Positions 26,036 to 38,043 of a stretch of DNA of 64,000 nucleotides are shown here, piece after piece. This DNA is from Selaginella tamariscina (lineage: Eukaryota; Streptophyta; Lycopodiopsida; Selaginellales; Selaginellaceae): positions 496,001 to 560,000 of the forward strand of contig PUQB01000032.1 in NCBI GenBank assembly GCA_003024785.1, in the 5' to 3' direction. The position numbers and the translations under genes were made by a program. Positions within the stretch are counted from its first letter, which is position 1; every line of letters starts with the position of its first letter. The notes under the pieces are model-generated. The model had not been told where the DNA came from. It was given only the letters and a program-made list of their open reading frames with translations, and did no database searches.

Positions 26036-26210
26036 TATTAAAAAATATTAATAATGTGGTTTATAAATTAAGATTTTTAATTGAATTAATGTACACTTAG
26101 TATTTTATTGCAAAATAAGAGTTATGTTGGTTTTATTATGTTTATTATTATTGTAAGTAATTTGAGTCATAAACATGATTTCTTTAATAATGCAAGTACA
26201 TAACATAACC

Positions 26211-26505
26211 TTTAAAACTTTAAAATTTGAGTTCTATTTATTTATTCATTTAAGAATGTTTTATATTGATAAATTTCAATGTAATGTCAATATCTTTTAA
26301 TTTTTTTAAAAATCACATGTGAATTTAAAATTTTTATCACTTGGTAAATCAAGTTCAAAATAAACCTTAATAAAATTACTATATTAATAATAAAATTTAT
26401 GTAAGAATAATATTTTTATTTATTTTTATTAAAGACTTCATTCTTTTCTTATGGGAGTGCCTAGTTAGCACTAACATATGCTATGCTATTTAAAATTATA
26501 TTAAA
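26211..26505. repeat. Direct repeat, copy B (about 290 bp)
   Basis: Partner of copy A at 25745-26035, same orientation. No TG...CA ends or coding sequence between them that would prove an LTR pair. Confidence 0.8.
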
Positions 26506-27009
26506 AAGATCAATAATGTAATTTATAAATTAATTTTAGTATTTCATGTAGTTAATTGAAGATTGTTTGAATATGTAATGAAAAATGCTTTAACTTATAA
26601 TAATAAAAGTGGAGTGTTTGATCTGGACGGACAAGAAGTTATTTATCACAAATTCTATAATTGAGAGTCTGATAACATTAATAATTTATTTTTATTTTTG
26701 AGAAAAAAAAGAAATTGTAAAGTGAAAAAATGTTATAAACCAGATATGTATATAGCTTTTAAAAAACTTTAATTTTTTTTTAAAATTAAAAAAAACTAAA
26801 AAATCATCTTTTTCGTTTTAAAAATCATAATTACTTGAGAAATAAAGATTCCACACTTTAAAAGTGAAACTTTTGATGAAGCATTTAATTAATTGGATAA
26901 AGTAGAAAAAGTTTTTAATAGTATTAGAATTAAAGAAAATAATTATATTTTTTATTTAATTTTAAATTAAAAAGGAAAACAAAATGTAATAAAAAAGTAA
27001 TCGTTAATT

Positions 27010-27320
27010 GCAAAAGTTTTTTTTAAAGAAATTTATTTTTCAACATAATGCTCAAGTCATTCTTATGGAGTTTATGAATTTGAAGAAAGAGAGTAAATTT
27101 TTTATTAATTATGTGAAACAATTTGAAAAATTATTTAATTGTGTGCCAAATCTTAAAGAGCAAATAAAAATTGATTTGACCTAATACTTCGTGAGGATAA
27201 TTGATGGTTAATTCTAAGAATTATAATGATCTTTTGGCACTAATGAAAAAAATGGAACCAACTCTTTAAATGGTGAACAAGCACATAAGCAAACAACTTT
27301 TTTACTTACTTCACATATTT
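27010..27320 (+). mobile_element. Retroelement gag-like fragment, broken
   Basis: A short stretch whose translation resembles the helical gag domain of plant LTR retrotransposons. It is embedded in AT-rich DNA with no other element parts recognisable next to it. It is heavily degraded; family and ends are uncertain. Confidence 0.35.
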
Positions 27321-28856
27321 AATAAAGGAGGATTTATCCTCCTTCAAATTTATTAATTTCATAATAATGGCTTGAATGAGTAAATTCTTTTAAAAAAAGT
27401 TCATGAAACTTTTATCGTTTTCACTTCAGATTTAATAATTATTTTCTTACTGAATCTTAAGAAACTACCACCAATGTTCTACTTACTCTTCAAGGACATG
27501 TAAATGGATTTACAAGGACATAATTAAGATGTCGTCCCGGTACATAACATGGTATAAAGTGAGATTCGGTTTTCTTTATTTCTCAAGTCATCAGCGTTGC
27601 ACTTATCAGCTTCATATTTTTTTTTAACTTAAAAAGTAATATGGAAACAACATTATCTTCTTTAATTTTAACAATGTCGAAACTTTATCTACTGAATTAA
27701 TTCAACGCTTCATTAATTCATTGTCATAGTTTTTTTATTATGACTCAACCTTTTACTTTAAGTTTAATTATTGTTACCTACCGAGTTGTGTGACGAATCC
27801 TAGTTATAATGAGAAACAACCCCGCTTAGTGCACTTAAGTGTTTAAGGGTAATCCATCGGCTATCACTAGGTACCTCGAGAAACTTTAGGCGAAGATAAT
27901 ACTTACCTTCTAGAAAACTCTCCCTCAGTTTGACGTTCAAGTTTAGGGTTAGGTTAGAACAATAAGGGCTGGCATGGAATAGGTTAGGACAACCATTTTC
28001 TCTAAGGGCTGGCATTTCCATGCCACCCCACTTACTCACTTAGGTAAACATGGGGGTTTATCACATAAATAAGGTAAAGTATATGTAGTAAGGCTTCATG
28101 GGTTTAAAATAAAGTTTGTTAATCTCCTACCCAAGCTAAGCTTGTGTTGTCAAGGCGCAACCCTCTGTTGTTGTGTTGCCCTAACTACCAACGTCCCCAC
28201 CTTTGGGTTAGACTATCCTTATCGTTGGCAGGATCACGCCTTTGTGACAGGAGTACGTTACTTCTAAGGAGTTAGTCAAATTCCTTGGCCCAAAAACTTA
28301 CTCGCAATCTCAAAGGTTGTTGTCCAAGTTCACGTTCCGCAAAACTAGTGGTTGAGGCCTTGCTTCAGCTGCCTTAACCACGCTAAACTAGGAACGATAC
28401 CCATAGCTCAGCTAGTCTGCGTGTCTTGATTCACAAGGTGAGCCTCGTTCATGGACTTCGTCAACTAGGGGCTTAAGTTCCTAAAATTGGGTTCTTAATA
28501 CGGGTTACTTTACCAAATTTCGTAAGATTTTCAGAAAGGGGATTTCAGGGTTGGTACATGGCAAGCCACCTTTGTGGCACCAGGTCAAAAGTATTAACTT
28601 TTGATTTTTAAAATGTAGAAGATGATTCTTCAACCTTTTTACCTTTTATACAACTTTCAAGTTTGAAAGGCCACATGCATATTCCACTGTAACTATCGTA
28701 ATTAAAATAAATATTCAATAATAAATTCTTCATAACTGTGTTAGAATTCTTTCTCAAAGATGCTCATGAAATCATCTTTTTCTTGATTAGCACGTGCCAT
28801 GTTATAAGTAAAATACTGAAATAAATAACAACAATTCTTAGGCTTCAATACCAATG

Positions 28857-29043
28857 TATGTCATTCCAAATCATGTAGGGTCTAACCCATGTAAGCCCAC
28901 ATAGGTTATGCTTTAAATTAGAGTTTAAATAGTCACCATTGAGCTACACCCACCTTATCATAAATTTAAAATATTCTTTAATCTTATTATAGATATATTT
29001 AAACTCTTAAGAATATACTTTTGAATCCAATGGGTTCGTAACA
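28857..29043 (-). mobile_element. Probable LTR with primer-binding-like site, isolated remnant
   Basis: On the minus strand this segment starts TGTTACGAACCC and ends GACATACA. It is followed at once by TTGGTATTGAAGCC, which resembles the initiator-Met-tRNA primer-binding site (TGGTATCAGAGCC) used by many plant copia-type elements. No partner LTR was found in the window, so this is a broken remnant. Internal coding sequence is not recognisable with confidence. Confidence 0.45.
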
Positions 29044-29291
29044 ACACCATTTAATGTTCTCAATTCCCTTCTGCCTTGCATTTTTCAGGTGCATCTCTCG
29101 TTTACAACGTGCTCCAAACGTTTTGGAAAGCGGTGCGCTTCAGTTTATGAAAAGAAAAAACCTTTGAAACGCGCGCATGCGCATACAAGTGAAGTCAAGT
29201 CAAGTCCAGCCTGACTTCAAACAGTCTCACATTCACAGTAATCTTCAAAACATTTGGCTGAGAATTTTCCTTGCCTTTTACTGCTCTGCTC

Positions 29292-30980
29292 ATGGAGGGA
29301 GGGCAAGAAGAAAAGAATGGCTTCCACAGGATTGTCTGTGTGTTCTTGCTTGGTGATTCTGCTTCTGATGCTTGGTTTAGTGCAACTACTACACAGGTGA
29401 CCTCTCTTACACATACATACACACGCACGCTAATAGCTTACTTAGATTGCTCAAGTCTTGTTGACAATGCCATACTCATTCGCTCAAATGGGGTTTGGAG
29501 CTGGAATTAGCTTTCAGCTTCTGTACGGTTTACTTGGATATTGGGCATGTTATGCTACTGCATCGCTTCACGCAGAGTATAACAAAAAACATGGACTAGA
29601 ACATAGAAAATCTCCACATGTAATCCAGGTATATGTGTGTGTGGGCGTGTGAAACAATGAATTAAATTGTACTGCAGTTTTTTGAAATACTTAGAGATTT
29701 GTTGGGTCCATTTTGGAGTACTGTTAGCTTGTTCTTCAACAGCTTCTATCTTTTTGTGCCGCCATTATCCAGCTTATTGCATGCGGCAGGTAGTAAATCA
29801 AATAGGATTTCGTGATTACTTAACCTTTGAGCTTAAAATCTGCAGTAATGTATACTATATTAAACACTAGGCTGGACAAAAGAACATGGACATTCATATT
29901 TGGAGCATGTTTTCTTCCGATAACTTTACTTCCTACTGCTCGTCACTATAGATTGTGGTCTTTCCTTGGGATTACTATGACCAGTTACACTGCTTGGTAT
30001 TTCACAATTTCTGCGATTGTGAATGGACAGGTATCTATTCTTTCAACCTTCTTTATAGTTTCTGTTGATTACTGCAGGTTGATGGTGTCACACATGGTGC
30101 TCCTTACAGCATGGTACAATATTTCTCTGGTGCAACCACCATGATCTATACTTTCGGAGGCCACACAATCACAGTGTAGGTGCAACGCGTGTGTGTATGT
30201 GTGTGTGAATGCGTTCTTCTTTCAGGGAGATCATGGATGCTATGCGAGAGCCCAGGAAGTTTAAGTACGTATACTTCTTTGTCGTGCTATTACATTTACA
30301 ATGACAATACCTTCTGGAGCAGCCATGTACTGGGCATTTGGCAATAGAATGATGCAAAACTCGAATGCTTTTTCAGTGCTACCGCGGACAAAGTTCAGGG
30401 ATGCAGCAGTAGTTCTTATGTTAATCCATCAAGTAAGCAGTGTTTAATGTATCTAAACCAGACAGTAACGTACGATCTTGCAGTATATTGAACTTGGTTT
30501 GATCGCGCTTCCTCTATACTTCATGTGGGAGAAGTTCCTTGGGAAACACCATTCGAGCATGTACTTGAAAGTGATTTTGCGGCTTCCTGTAGCACTTGTC
30601 ATATTTATGGCAGTTATGATCCCCTTCTTTGGTCCTATAAACTCTTTGGTGGGAGCATTCTTCTCCGCTATGAGTTCTTACATCATTCCTTGTGCAGCAC
30701 ACTTATTCTTCTTCATACATGCTCCAAACCGAAAGGTTACACACACGCACGCACGCACGCACGCACACGCAAAGTTTAATGTTTTATGCAGCATGCAGTG
30801 GAGCGCCCGCCTTGGTGGCTACCCAGCTGGGCAGCCTTTCTTTCTTTTGACTTTGGCACAGTTCTATGGATGTTCATGGTTGGAACGTGTTTTGGAGCAT
30901 GGGCAAGCATCAATAACTTTCTTGAGCTTGTGCACTCTTTTGGAATTTTCGCTAAATGTTACCAGTGCCCTCCTCGTTAA
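29292..30980 (+). CDS. AUX1/LAX-type auxin influx carrier (AAAP family)
   Basis: About eight short exons. Exon 1 (29292-29396) ends DAWFSATTTQ; exon 2 (29446-29628) reads IAQVLLTMPYSFAQMGFGAG, matching the AUX1 core (DAWFS, VLLTLPYSF). Later landmarks are RLDKRTWTFIFGACF, YRLWSFLGITMTSYTAWYF, IYTFGGHTITV, EIMDAMREPRKFKYVY, DAAVVLMLIHQYIELG, PFFGPINSLVGAF and the C-terminal FGIFAKCYQCPP. The protein imports indole-3-acetic acid with protons at the plasma membrane. The frame is one base short at 29751-29755 (a T run) and at about 30283, and near 29872. The last residues match AUX1, but no long C-terminal tail follows. Confidence 0.92.
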
Positions 30981-31375
30981 TGAAATGAACATCATATGTG
31001 TGTTTAGCTGATTAAGTTAATGTCATTCTTCTTAAGTAAAACACACACACACACACATATATATTATATACAGAGAGACATATGCAATTTGGTCCTGTTA
31101 ACAAATGTGTGACATTTTGTTCTGCAGAGATGGTTATAAGGTGCACAATAAGTCTCGTTTAATTATTTAACCACAATTAACTCAGAATTAAATACTTTAA
31201 TCACAAACTCAGAAGTGTAGAACTTAACCTTTAAAAAAAAACAAAACCTCTTAAACCTTAAACCCTAAACCCTAAATCAGGATTAAGAGATTCATAGAAT
31301 ATTCCTGTTAAAAGTAACCTAACTGAAACTAAGAACCCTAGAATTCAGAGGTAGGGTTCTACGATTGGAGCAAGA
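30981..31375. promoter_or_regulatory. Spacer with telo-boxes upstream of the small basic protein gene
   Basis: The sequence at about 31253-31277 carries AAACCCTAAACCCTAAA, and AGAACCCTAG follows at about 31331. Telo-boxes (AAACCCTA) close to the start are typical of plant genes for ribosomal and other translation proteins. A short (CA)n lies at 31040-31056. No gene in the interval. Confidence 0.5.
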
Positions 31376-32147
31376 ATGCCGCGGCAATTCTTTGCGCCTC
31401 CATTCCTGAGCAGGGGATCCTTCTACAGCGTCGTCATTCCGTCAGCGCTCAAGAACAAGCGATTCACGGGGCGCAGGCGCAAGGGGCAAGCCAAGGATAA
31501 GATGCCCAGCCGCTACGCAGTGTTCAGTGGTGTCTCCCCTGCTACTGAGGTATAAAATCGGTTATTGTACGTAAATATGTGAAAATGCAGGCCTTCTGTA
31601 GCTTCATGGAGCGAAATCTCTTGAAAATCTCAGGAACAAGCGGATGACATTTAATAAAGTCATGACAGAACATATTGATCACTTCTCCAAAGGTATCATT
31701 TTAAGGATTTTATTAAAGGGTAGATTTGTTCTCGTTCTCCATATGTTTACAGAGCAGAAATCGCCTGGACTTTCACGGGTTATGTCTTCTCTGCTAAAAG
31801 ACGTTCGGGCTGAAGTATGAATTTTACAGCTTGTGTATGTGTCTGTAATGTGTATATATACTATAACAAGTTTGTCTATATATTGTAAATAACACTCACA
31901 TGAAATCTATAAGAAGTTTGAGGTGCGTGGATACTCGATACGAGTTTTATTATGGTATTTCATTTCAGGTGAATGGTCCCAACGAGCTTAGACGAACAGA
32001 GGTAAACTCTTGGAGAGAGAGAGAGAGCATTGATGTGCTAAGAAATTGAGATAATATATACAGGGCGCTCACTCAGATTTCATCAAGTTCCTGGTCAACA
32101 GGAGGCGGGAGGACGCCAGAAGAAAGATCCTCAACGCAGAAAGATGA
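31376..32147 (+). CDS. Small basic protein of unknown function (about 150 residues, 4-5 exons)
   Basis: Exon 1 (31376-31549) reads MPRQFFAPPFLSRGSF then a very basic KNKRFTGRRRKGQAKDK. Further exons give NKRMTFNKVMTEHIDHF, GLSRVMSSLLKDVRAEV, NGPNELRRTE and a C-terminal FIKFLVNRRREDARRKIL before a TGA at 32145-32147. Introns are short with GT-AG borders; exon 2 shows one apparent frame shift near 31625. I do not recognise the family. The basic N-terminus without acidic residues and the upstream telo-boxes would suit an organelle-targeted translation or RNA-binding protein, but this is inference only. Confidence 0.6.
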
Positions 32148-32256
32148 ACTACTTGATAGTAAGTGCGTAAATAATGACTTACTTTTTAGAGCAACACAAT
32201 TTGATAATTAATTGGTTTATGCCTACTCTGTGTGTGTGTGTAGATACAAATATAGA

Positions 32257-33502
32257 CTAACTCATATGTATTCTTTTGTGCTTCATGCCTTCCACACGAG
32301 AATGCTCATCCCACATGCCAAGGCTCCCATATATGTTTCCCATCAACACATAAGCTGCGTCATCACTCTCATCCAATGCTATCAAACTCTCGAAAGCAAC
32401 CCTTCCCATCTCCACATTCTTCCATTTCCAACACGCACCAAGCACAGTCCTCCATGCCAAAGCATTATTCAACCTCTGAGCCATGGAAACAGCCTCATTA
32501 AGCTTGTTACCCCTGGCAAACATATCCACCACGCATCTATAATGCTGGATTTCAGGACGAACTCCATACTTAGTGCTCATGGCTTCAAAACAGCTTTTCC
32601 CTTTCTCCATATGTCCACTGTGGCTGCACGCAGCTAACATGGACATGAACAAGACTCTATCAGGAAGCAGCCCTTCCTCCCGCATGTGCTCAAACATGTC
32701 GAAGACCAGGATGGTTTCTCCTAAACGACTGTATCCTGTTATCAGTGCTGTCCAGCTAACTGAGCTCCTCTTTGCCACTGAGTCGAAAACTATCTGGCTT
32801 CTTTTCACGTTCCCACATTTACCATATGCATCCAGGAGTGAGTTTGTCAGCTCCTCGAGTCCCTCGTTATATTCTAGCCGTCCATACCTGCATCACGCAT
32901 TACACACTTGTGTGTGTGTGTGTGTGTATACATGTATGTACCTGCAGATATAATGAGCATGCATAGCTTATTGTAACTGAGAGAGAACCAGAGCCACCAG
33001 AACCCTTGAGTGCCGCAACCACAGTAAGATCGTCAGGATCATACTCCATGGTTTGGAAAAGTTCTAAAATTCAACTCAAACTCCCCACACTCTGCGTATG
33101 CCATTAACAATGCATTCCATGAGACAAGGTTCCTATATGGCATCTTGTCGAAAACCATTCTAGCATCCTATAACAATGTGTGTTATATATATGCAGTGTG
33201 TGTGCATGGATACATACCTTTATAGAGCTGCATTTCCCGTACATATCAATGAGTGTATTGCCAACACGAATATCACCAAGAAAGTTTAACACCTTACAGT
33301 GGATTGACATACCCTTTTCAAGAGTATACATCTGTTTTGTAGATGCTAAGCTTGAACAAGCTTTGATCACAGCCACGACTATCAGAGCATCAGGTACACA
33401 TCCCTCTCTGTGCATAGCTTTGAAATACTCTAAACCCAACTTTTCCCCATTCTCCACACATCCTAGCATCAGTGCAGTCCACGAAACCTATACATATAGT
33501 TA

Positions 33503-33551
<49 letters not shown>

Positions 33552-34562
33552 ACGTACTGCATTGTGCCGTGGCATCCCCACGAAGACACGTTGAGCATCT
33601 ACGAGGCTACCACACTTGGCATACATGTCAATGAGTGTATTGCCAAGAACGTTGTTTATGGAGATCGAATCCATGCTTAAGATTCAGAATGAAACTCCAT
33701 TGCCTTTCTCAAGTGCGTTTCGCTTGATCTTCAGACTACCAGTATAGTCTTCCTTCATGGCCAGTATAGTACGGGACTTAAACACAGCTACAAACGTATA
33801 GAGCATCAGAACACATTGCATATGTCGGAAAGCTTCTAAAGCAGCTTCGCCTTCCCCATTCTCCACGTATCCAGAATGAGAGAGGTATAGCCTACCACGT
33901 TCCGATAGATCATCTTGTCGAATACCTGTTTTGCCACTGCCATGGAACCGCATTTCGAGTACATGTCTACAAGCGTGCTTGCCACAAACACGTCTTGTTC
34001 GCAACCCAGTTTAGTTACTTGTTCGTGGATTGTTGTCCCTTGGATGAACGAGTCGAGCTTTATTAGCTTCCCTAGGTGGAGTTTGGCTTCCTCGTTTGCT
34101 GCCTTGCATGCACACGCCTTGAGTGCAGCCACAAACGCTCTAGCATCTGGTACGCTTCCTGTTTATATACAAACATATATATATACATACACAGAGAATG
34201 TGTATGTACCTTTGGATTGCATTTGTGTGAAGAGTCGAAGAGCGGTGTTGGGTTGGTTATCTTCCACGTATCCGAGCATGAGTGCGGTCCATGGAACAAC
34301 TCCGGGACGAGGGATATTGTCGAAGACAGTCTGTGCCTCGGACACGCTTCCGCACTTTGCATACATGTTAACCAGTGCGTTTGCCAAGGATGTGTTTCGA
34401 TTCGTGCTTGTTGTCGATGGCACGGGCATGGAGTAGCCTGCCTGTGTTCAAGTCCCTTGAACTCGTACAAGCTTTGAGTTCAGAGAGCAGATTGGAGGTG
34501 TTCGTGTGTACTTCACTCAATGGAGCGTGGATTTGTCTCCTCAGCTGAACAGCTGCCTTCAT
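32257..34562 (-). CDS. PLS-class pentatricopeptide repeat protein, ends within an E-type domain
   Basis: Tandem 31-36-residue repeats with the plant PLS signature occur throughout: NALVNMYAKCGSVSEAQTVF, STLVDMYSKCGSMAVAKQVF, NTLIDMYAKCGSLVDAQRVF, NTLIDMYGKCSS and SLLDAYGKCGNVKRSQIVF, each followed by a (V)SWTALI-type helix. The C-terminus (MLAACSHSGHMEKGKSCFEA, YVLMGNIYGSLGMWDE) reaches the start of an E domain and then stops, so no E+ or DYW deaminase is present. Such proteins bind organelle RNA one base per repeat and act in editing or splicing; editing would need a DYW partner. Short introns with microsatellites lie between repeats, as in bryophyte and lycophyte PPR genes. The start is the first in-frame ATG (34562). 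The frame shifts near 34400 and in a few other places. Confidence 0.88.
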
Positions 34563-35944
34563 GCCATTTGATTGTAGCAAACATTATAGGGCGACTGCTT
34601 TTAAAAAAAGAATATTCACGGTATTAAACCACCTGAGCATCAAAAATCGAATATCATTGAAATTAAATTAAATTTAGGTTTAGGGTTATTCATTAAAATA
34701 ATACTTAAATTTAAGATTTAAACATTAATAGACTGTCAATTAGTCTTGAGTCAAATTTATTATTAATCAGAACACACATATACACCTGCAATATACTGTT
34801 TAAATAAAAATATATTGTTTATTGCTAAACTATAATGAACACACACACACAACAAACAAACATATATAAAGGTTAAAACAGCAGAAACTGGGTATATATC
34901 TAGACGTCTAATGAAGTCTATGGAGGATCTCTCTTCACAGTACGACATCTGTCAGTTGTGTATGGTATTTCACTGTTAAACATGATTATTAGACACCTCT
35001 ATCCGATGGCTGAGATTCATCGTGGCTGATCTAAGATGATGCTTATATGTGTTTTAACATATATAAATTTCGAGTTAACTTTAGGCTATTATGACAAAGT
35101 TTATAACTCTGCATATGTAAATACACAAAAACATATAACATGTGTGTATGCATGCGTGTGTATGTAAGTCTAAAGATGAGTGTGTTAACACACATTTATT
35201 ATAACATCTGCGGTTTATATTTAATTTATAATTTCATTATCAACCACCAGGAGATGATCAACGCTTGATAGATAACGTTGATAAAGAGCGCGAGGTGTGT
35301 GTGTGTGTGTGAGAGACAGAGAGAGTTATACATTAATTAAAATAGATACATAAACTTATTTAGAAAGAGATAAACCAGTGTTTCTAAATCTCACAGTTAG
35401 TGTTAAAACGGCGAGTGTTTACCTTAATTACTCCGCTCACAGGCTGCTCGCCATCTTCTGTACATAGACTTGTTTATACTTCTGTCGGAAAAAAATAAAT
35501 TACTTGAGCAATGCCCCGTTACCACCGTCCCATGTTTCTCCTCGAATTCTGAAATTTTGCCCAGCCTTGCCATTACAAACTAAGAGTTAACTCAATATAA
35601 ACACACACACACGCATATAAACACTATTAGCATGCTTGTTCGTTATATCTTATAGCCACGTAACACGCACACATATGCATGCTAGATACATACAATTAGG
35701 TCAAAAGGACGCATGAAGTGTGCACGATGAAAGCAGAATACATTAAATATGAAGTAGCTACGAAACACACAATGTGTTCACTTAATGTGTGTCAGAGAAA
35801 GAGAGAGGAAAGAATTTTACATAATATACTACAGTGCATGGTAAAAATTATAATCTCTCATCCTTACTACGTGCTAGCTATGAAATGTATGTACTACATG
35901 GTTGTGTATAATCACTCAGTACAGTAAATATGCATAAGACTTTG
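34563..35944. other. Spacer between the PPR and MORC genes
   Basis: The PPR leader region (a telo-box-like TTTAGGGTT at about 34678-34686), then AT-rich DNA with (CA)n, (GT)n and TATA runs. A last MORC exon could lie here if the 3' intron at about 35990 is real. No other gene seen. Confidence 0.45.
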
Positions 35945-37993
35945 TCAACATGGTAGATACGATTTGTGTATGTAAACCACATAAAGTACCTGCAATCTCT
36001 CGGCCATAGTGTACGCCAGCTCTGTCTTAAGTTTAGAAATCTCTTGTTCATAAGCTTGCCACCGCATTCCAACATAATTCTTTGCCTGTGGAATAGAACT
36101 CAATAAGAACAAGATACTACAAGAACACTGTTTTCCAACCAATTATAATATATTTGTAATAAAATTTACCTTTTCACAAATGGTAACCACTTCTAAGTCA
36201 GATGAAAGCATTTCATCTGCATCCACTTGTGCTTCAAGTCCAGATATTTTAAGTAACGTCTTCAGGGCTGTCCTCAGACGTCTGCAAGCAAGTATACAAA
36301 TTAAATAGTGTATATAGTGCATTTATACATGTGAAATACAGTTTATAGTGTACAATAGCATTATACATATACTATGCATGCATACACATATGCACATCAA
36401 GTTACTCTATATAGATACACTTATCGTATATCCTGTTGCATACAAGATATTATGATAACAATGCAGTTTTTCTGGGTATTGTATAAGGTTATGCATATAC
36501 GTATGACACATATATATAAACAGACTCCTGTAGAGAGATGATCATTGTAGAGTCCGCTTCACGTCTCTGCAGGGCTGCACTTGTCATCGCCGAATCCGTG
36601 CGTGGAACGATCATTGAATCAGTGCAAAGAGATAGACTCGACGGATTACAATCCGGGAGCCTGCATATATATAATTAACTACTTTTAGAAATTGTACATA
36701 TTACTACTTTAGTAAACTCTCTTAATGATAATTATATTATAATTGTATACATATGGCGGTAATTGGTTTAATCTTATAGTTTTATATTACTATGAGTTGT
36801 GTGTCTGTGTGTGTGTGTGAGAGAGAGAGTGAAGTGCAATGTATATCATACATATATAAACAATTGCAAATATCTACACTTATGTACCTATTATAATGGT
36901 TTTACATTATCCTCTCTCTCTCTCTCTCACACGCACACACACACAAACTATTTCATAGATATCAAAAGCACAGCATGGACTTACGTATATATCTACTATA
37001 TATATATACACATATTTTACCTTTCAGCGTCTGGGACAGCGTGAAATCGGACTGGATGCGACTGTTGATTAAGTATACTCCTGTTACTATCCTGGTACAA
37101 AGGCCTCGTGGCATCCGAAGGCATATTCACATGTTGAAATGAGGAAAGTGGCCCAAGCGTGTTGCCGTTCGCAGTCAACTGCTCCTGGCTCGTTGACTGT
37201 GTGGAATATCCAGGTAAAATATCCGGTTGTAACACGTGTTGTTGGATTGCTCCCCTGTCCAAGGATATTCCTCTGAACTGCTGAGGATATTCGTTTGATT
37301 TCCCCTGCTGTCGTGCATCGTGAAACCCTGGAGCAGCCGGCTCCAGCACCGAAACCTGCTAAAGATGTAATACAATATTACTCGTACATACACGCTAACC
37401 ACGGCCCCCCTAATACAATAGCTTCAACATGCCTGACAGTATATGCAATGAAAATATAACGCACATACACATATCTGGTCTATGAAATGAGGTGTATAAC
37501 ATAAAGAAAAAAGAGTAAAATGTCAAAATAGTTACACATATTTGTGGTAACAGACGAGATCTACATTAAGGTATATATATATACACATACCGCAACTACA
37601 TACAGATAAGCACATACTCGAATGCTAAAACATCGCTACGTGTGTGTGTATGTGTACCTGTCCAATATGATTCGCAGCGGCATGTCTCCGGTCGTTAACC
37701 GCGAATCGTGCTTCAGAAAGCGGAGGCTCCTGCCGCCACTGGTAATTCTGACCAAGCTCGTTCTCGGCCACTTTGTTACGTTTATTTGGAAATTGACCAT
37801 TCAGCTGTTGATAACTCTCATCATCTGTAATACATACATAAATAAAGGCAGGACTTATGAAGATGTGTATCTTATAAAATATTTCATGTGACTACGTCGC
37901 AAGTTTCGATATTTACAACTTAAAAAGTATCTCGTGTATATGAAATTGAATGCAACAACTTTGATAAACGCTATTGGACACACATACAGACAT

Positions 37994-38043
<50 letters not shown>

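Larger units (their letters stand above)
24363..29291. other. Long AT-rich region with retroelement debris
   Basis: The 3' flank has (TA)n and (GT)n tracts to about 25000. From 25000 to 27500 the DNA is very AT-rich and includes a diverged direct repeat. The stretch 27780-28560 is clearly less AT-rich than its surroundings and has no recognisable protein. The last 250 bases are the leader of the auxin carrier gene. I see no intact host gene. Confidence 0.5.

Noticed and set aside
27780-28560. Possible host gene in the less AT-rich block
   Set aside because: No open frame above about 80 codons gives a recognisable protein, and retroelement-like sequence flanks it on both sides.
32212-32637. 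Long plus-strand open frame
   Set aside because: It is antisense to the PPR C-terminal repeats, which carry clear PPR signatures.
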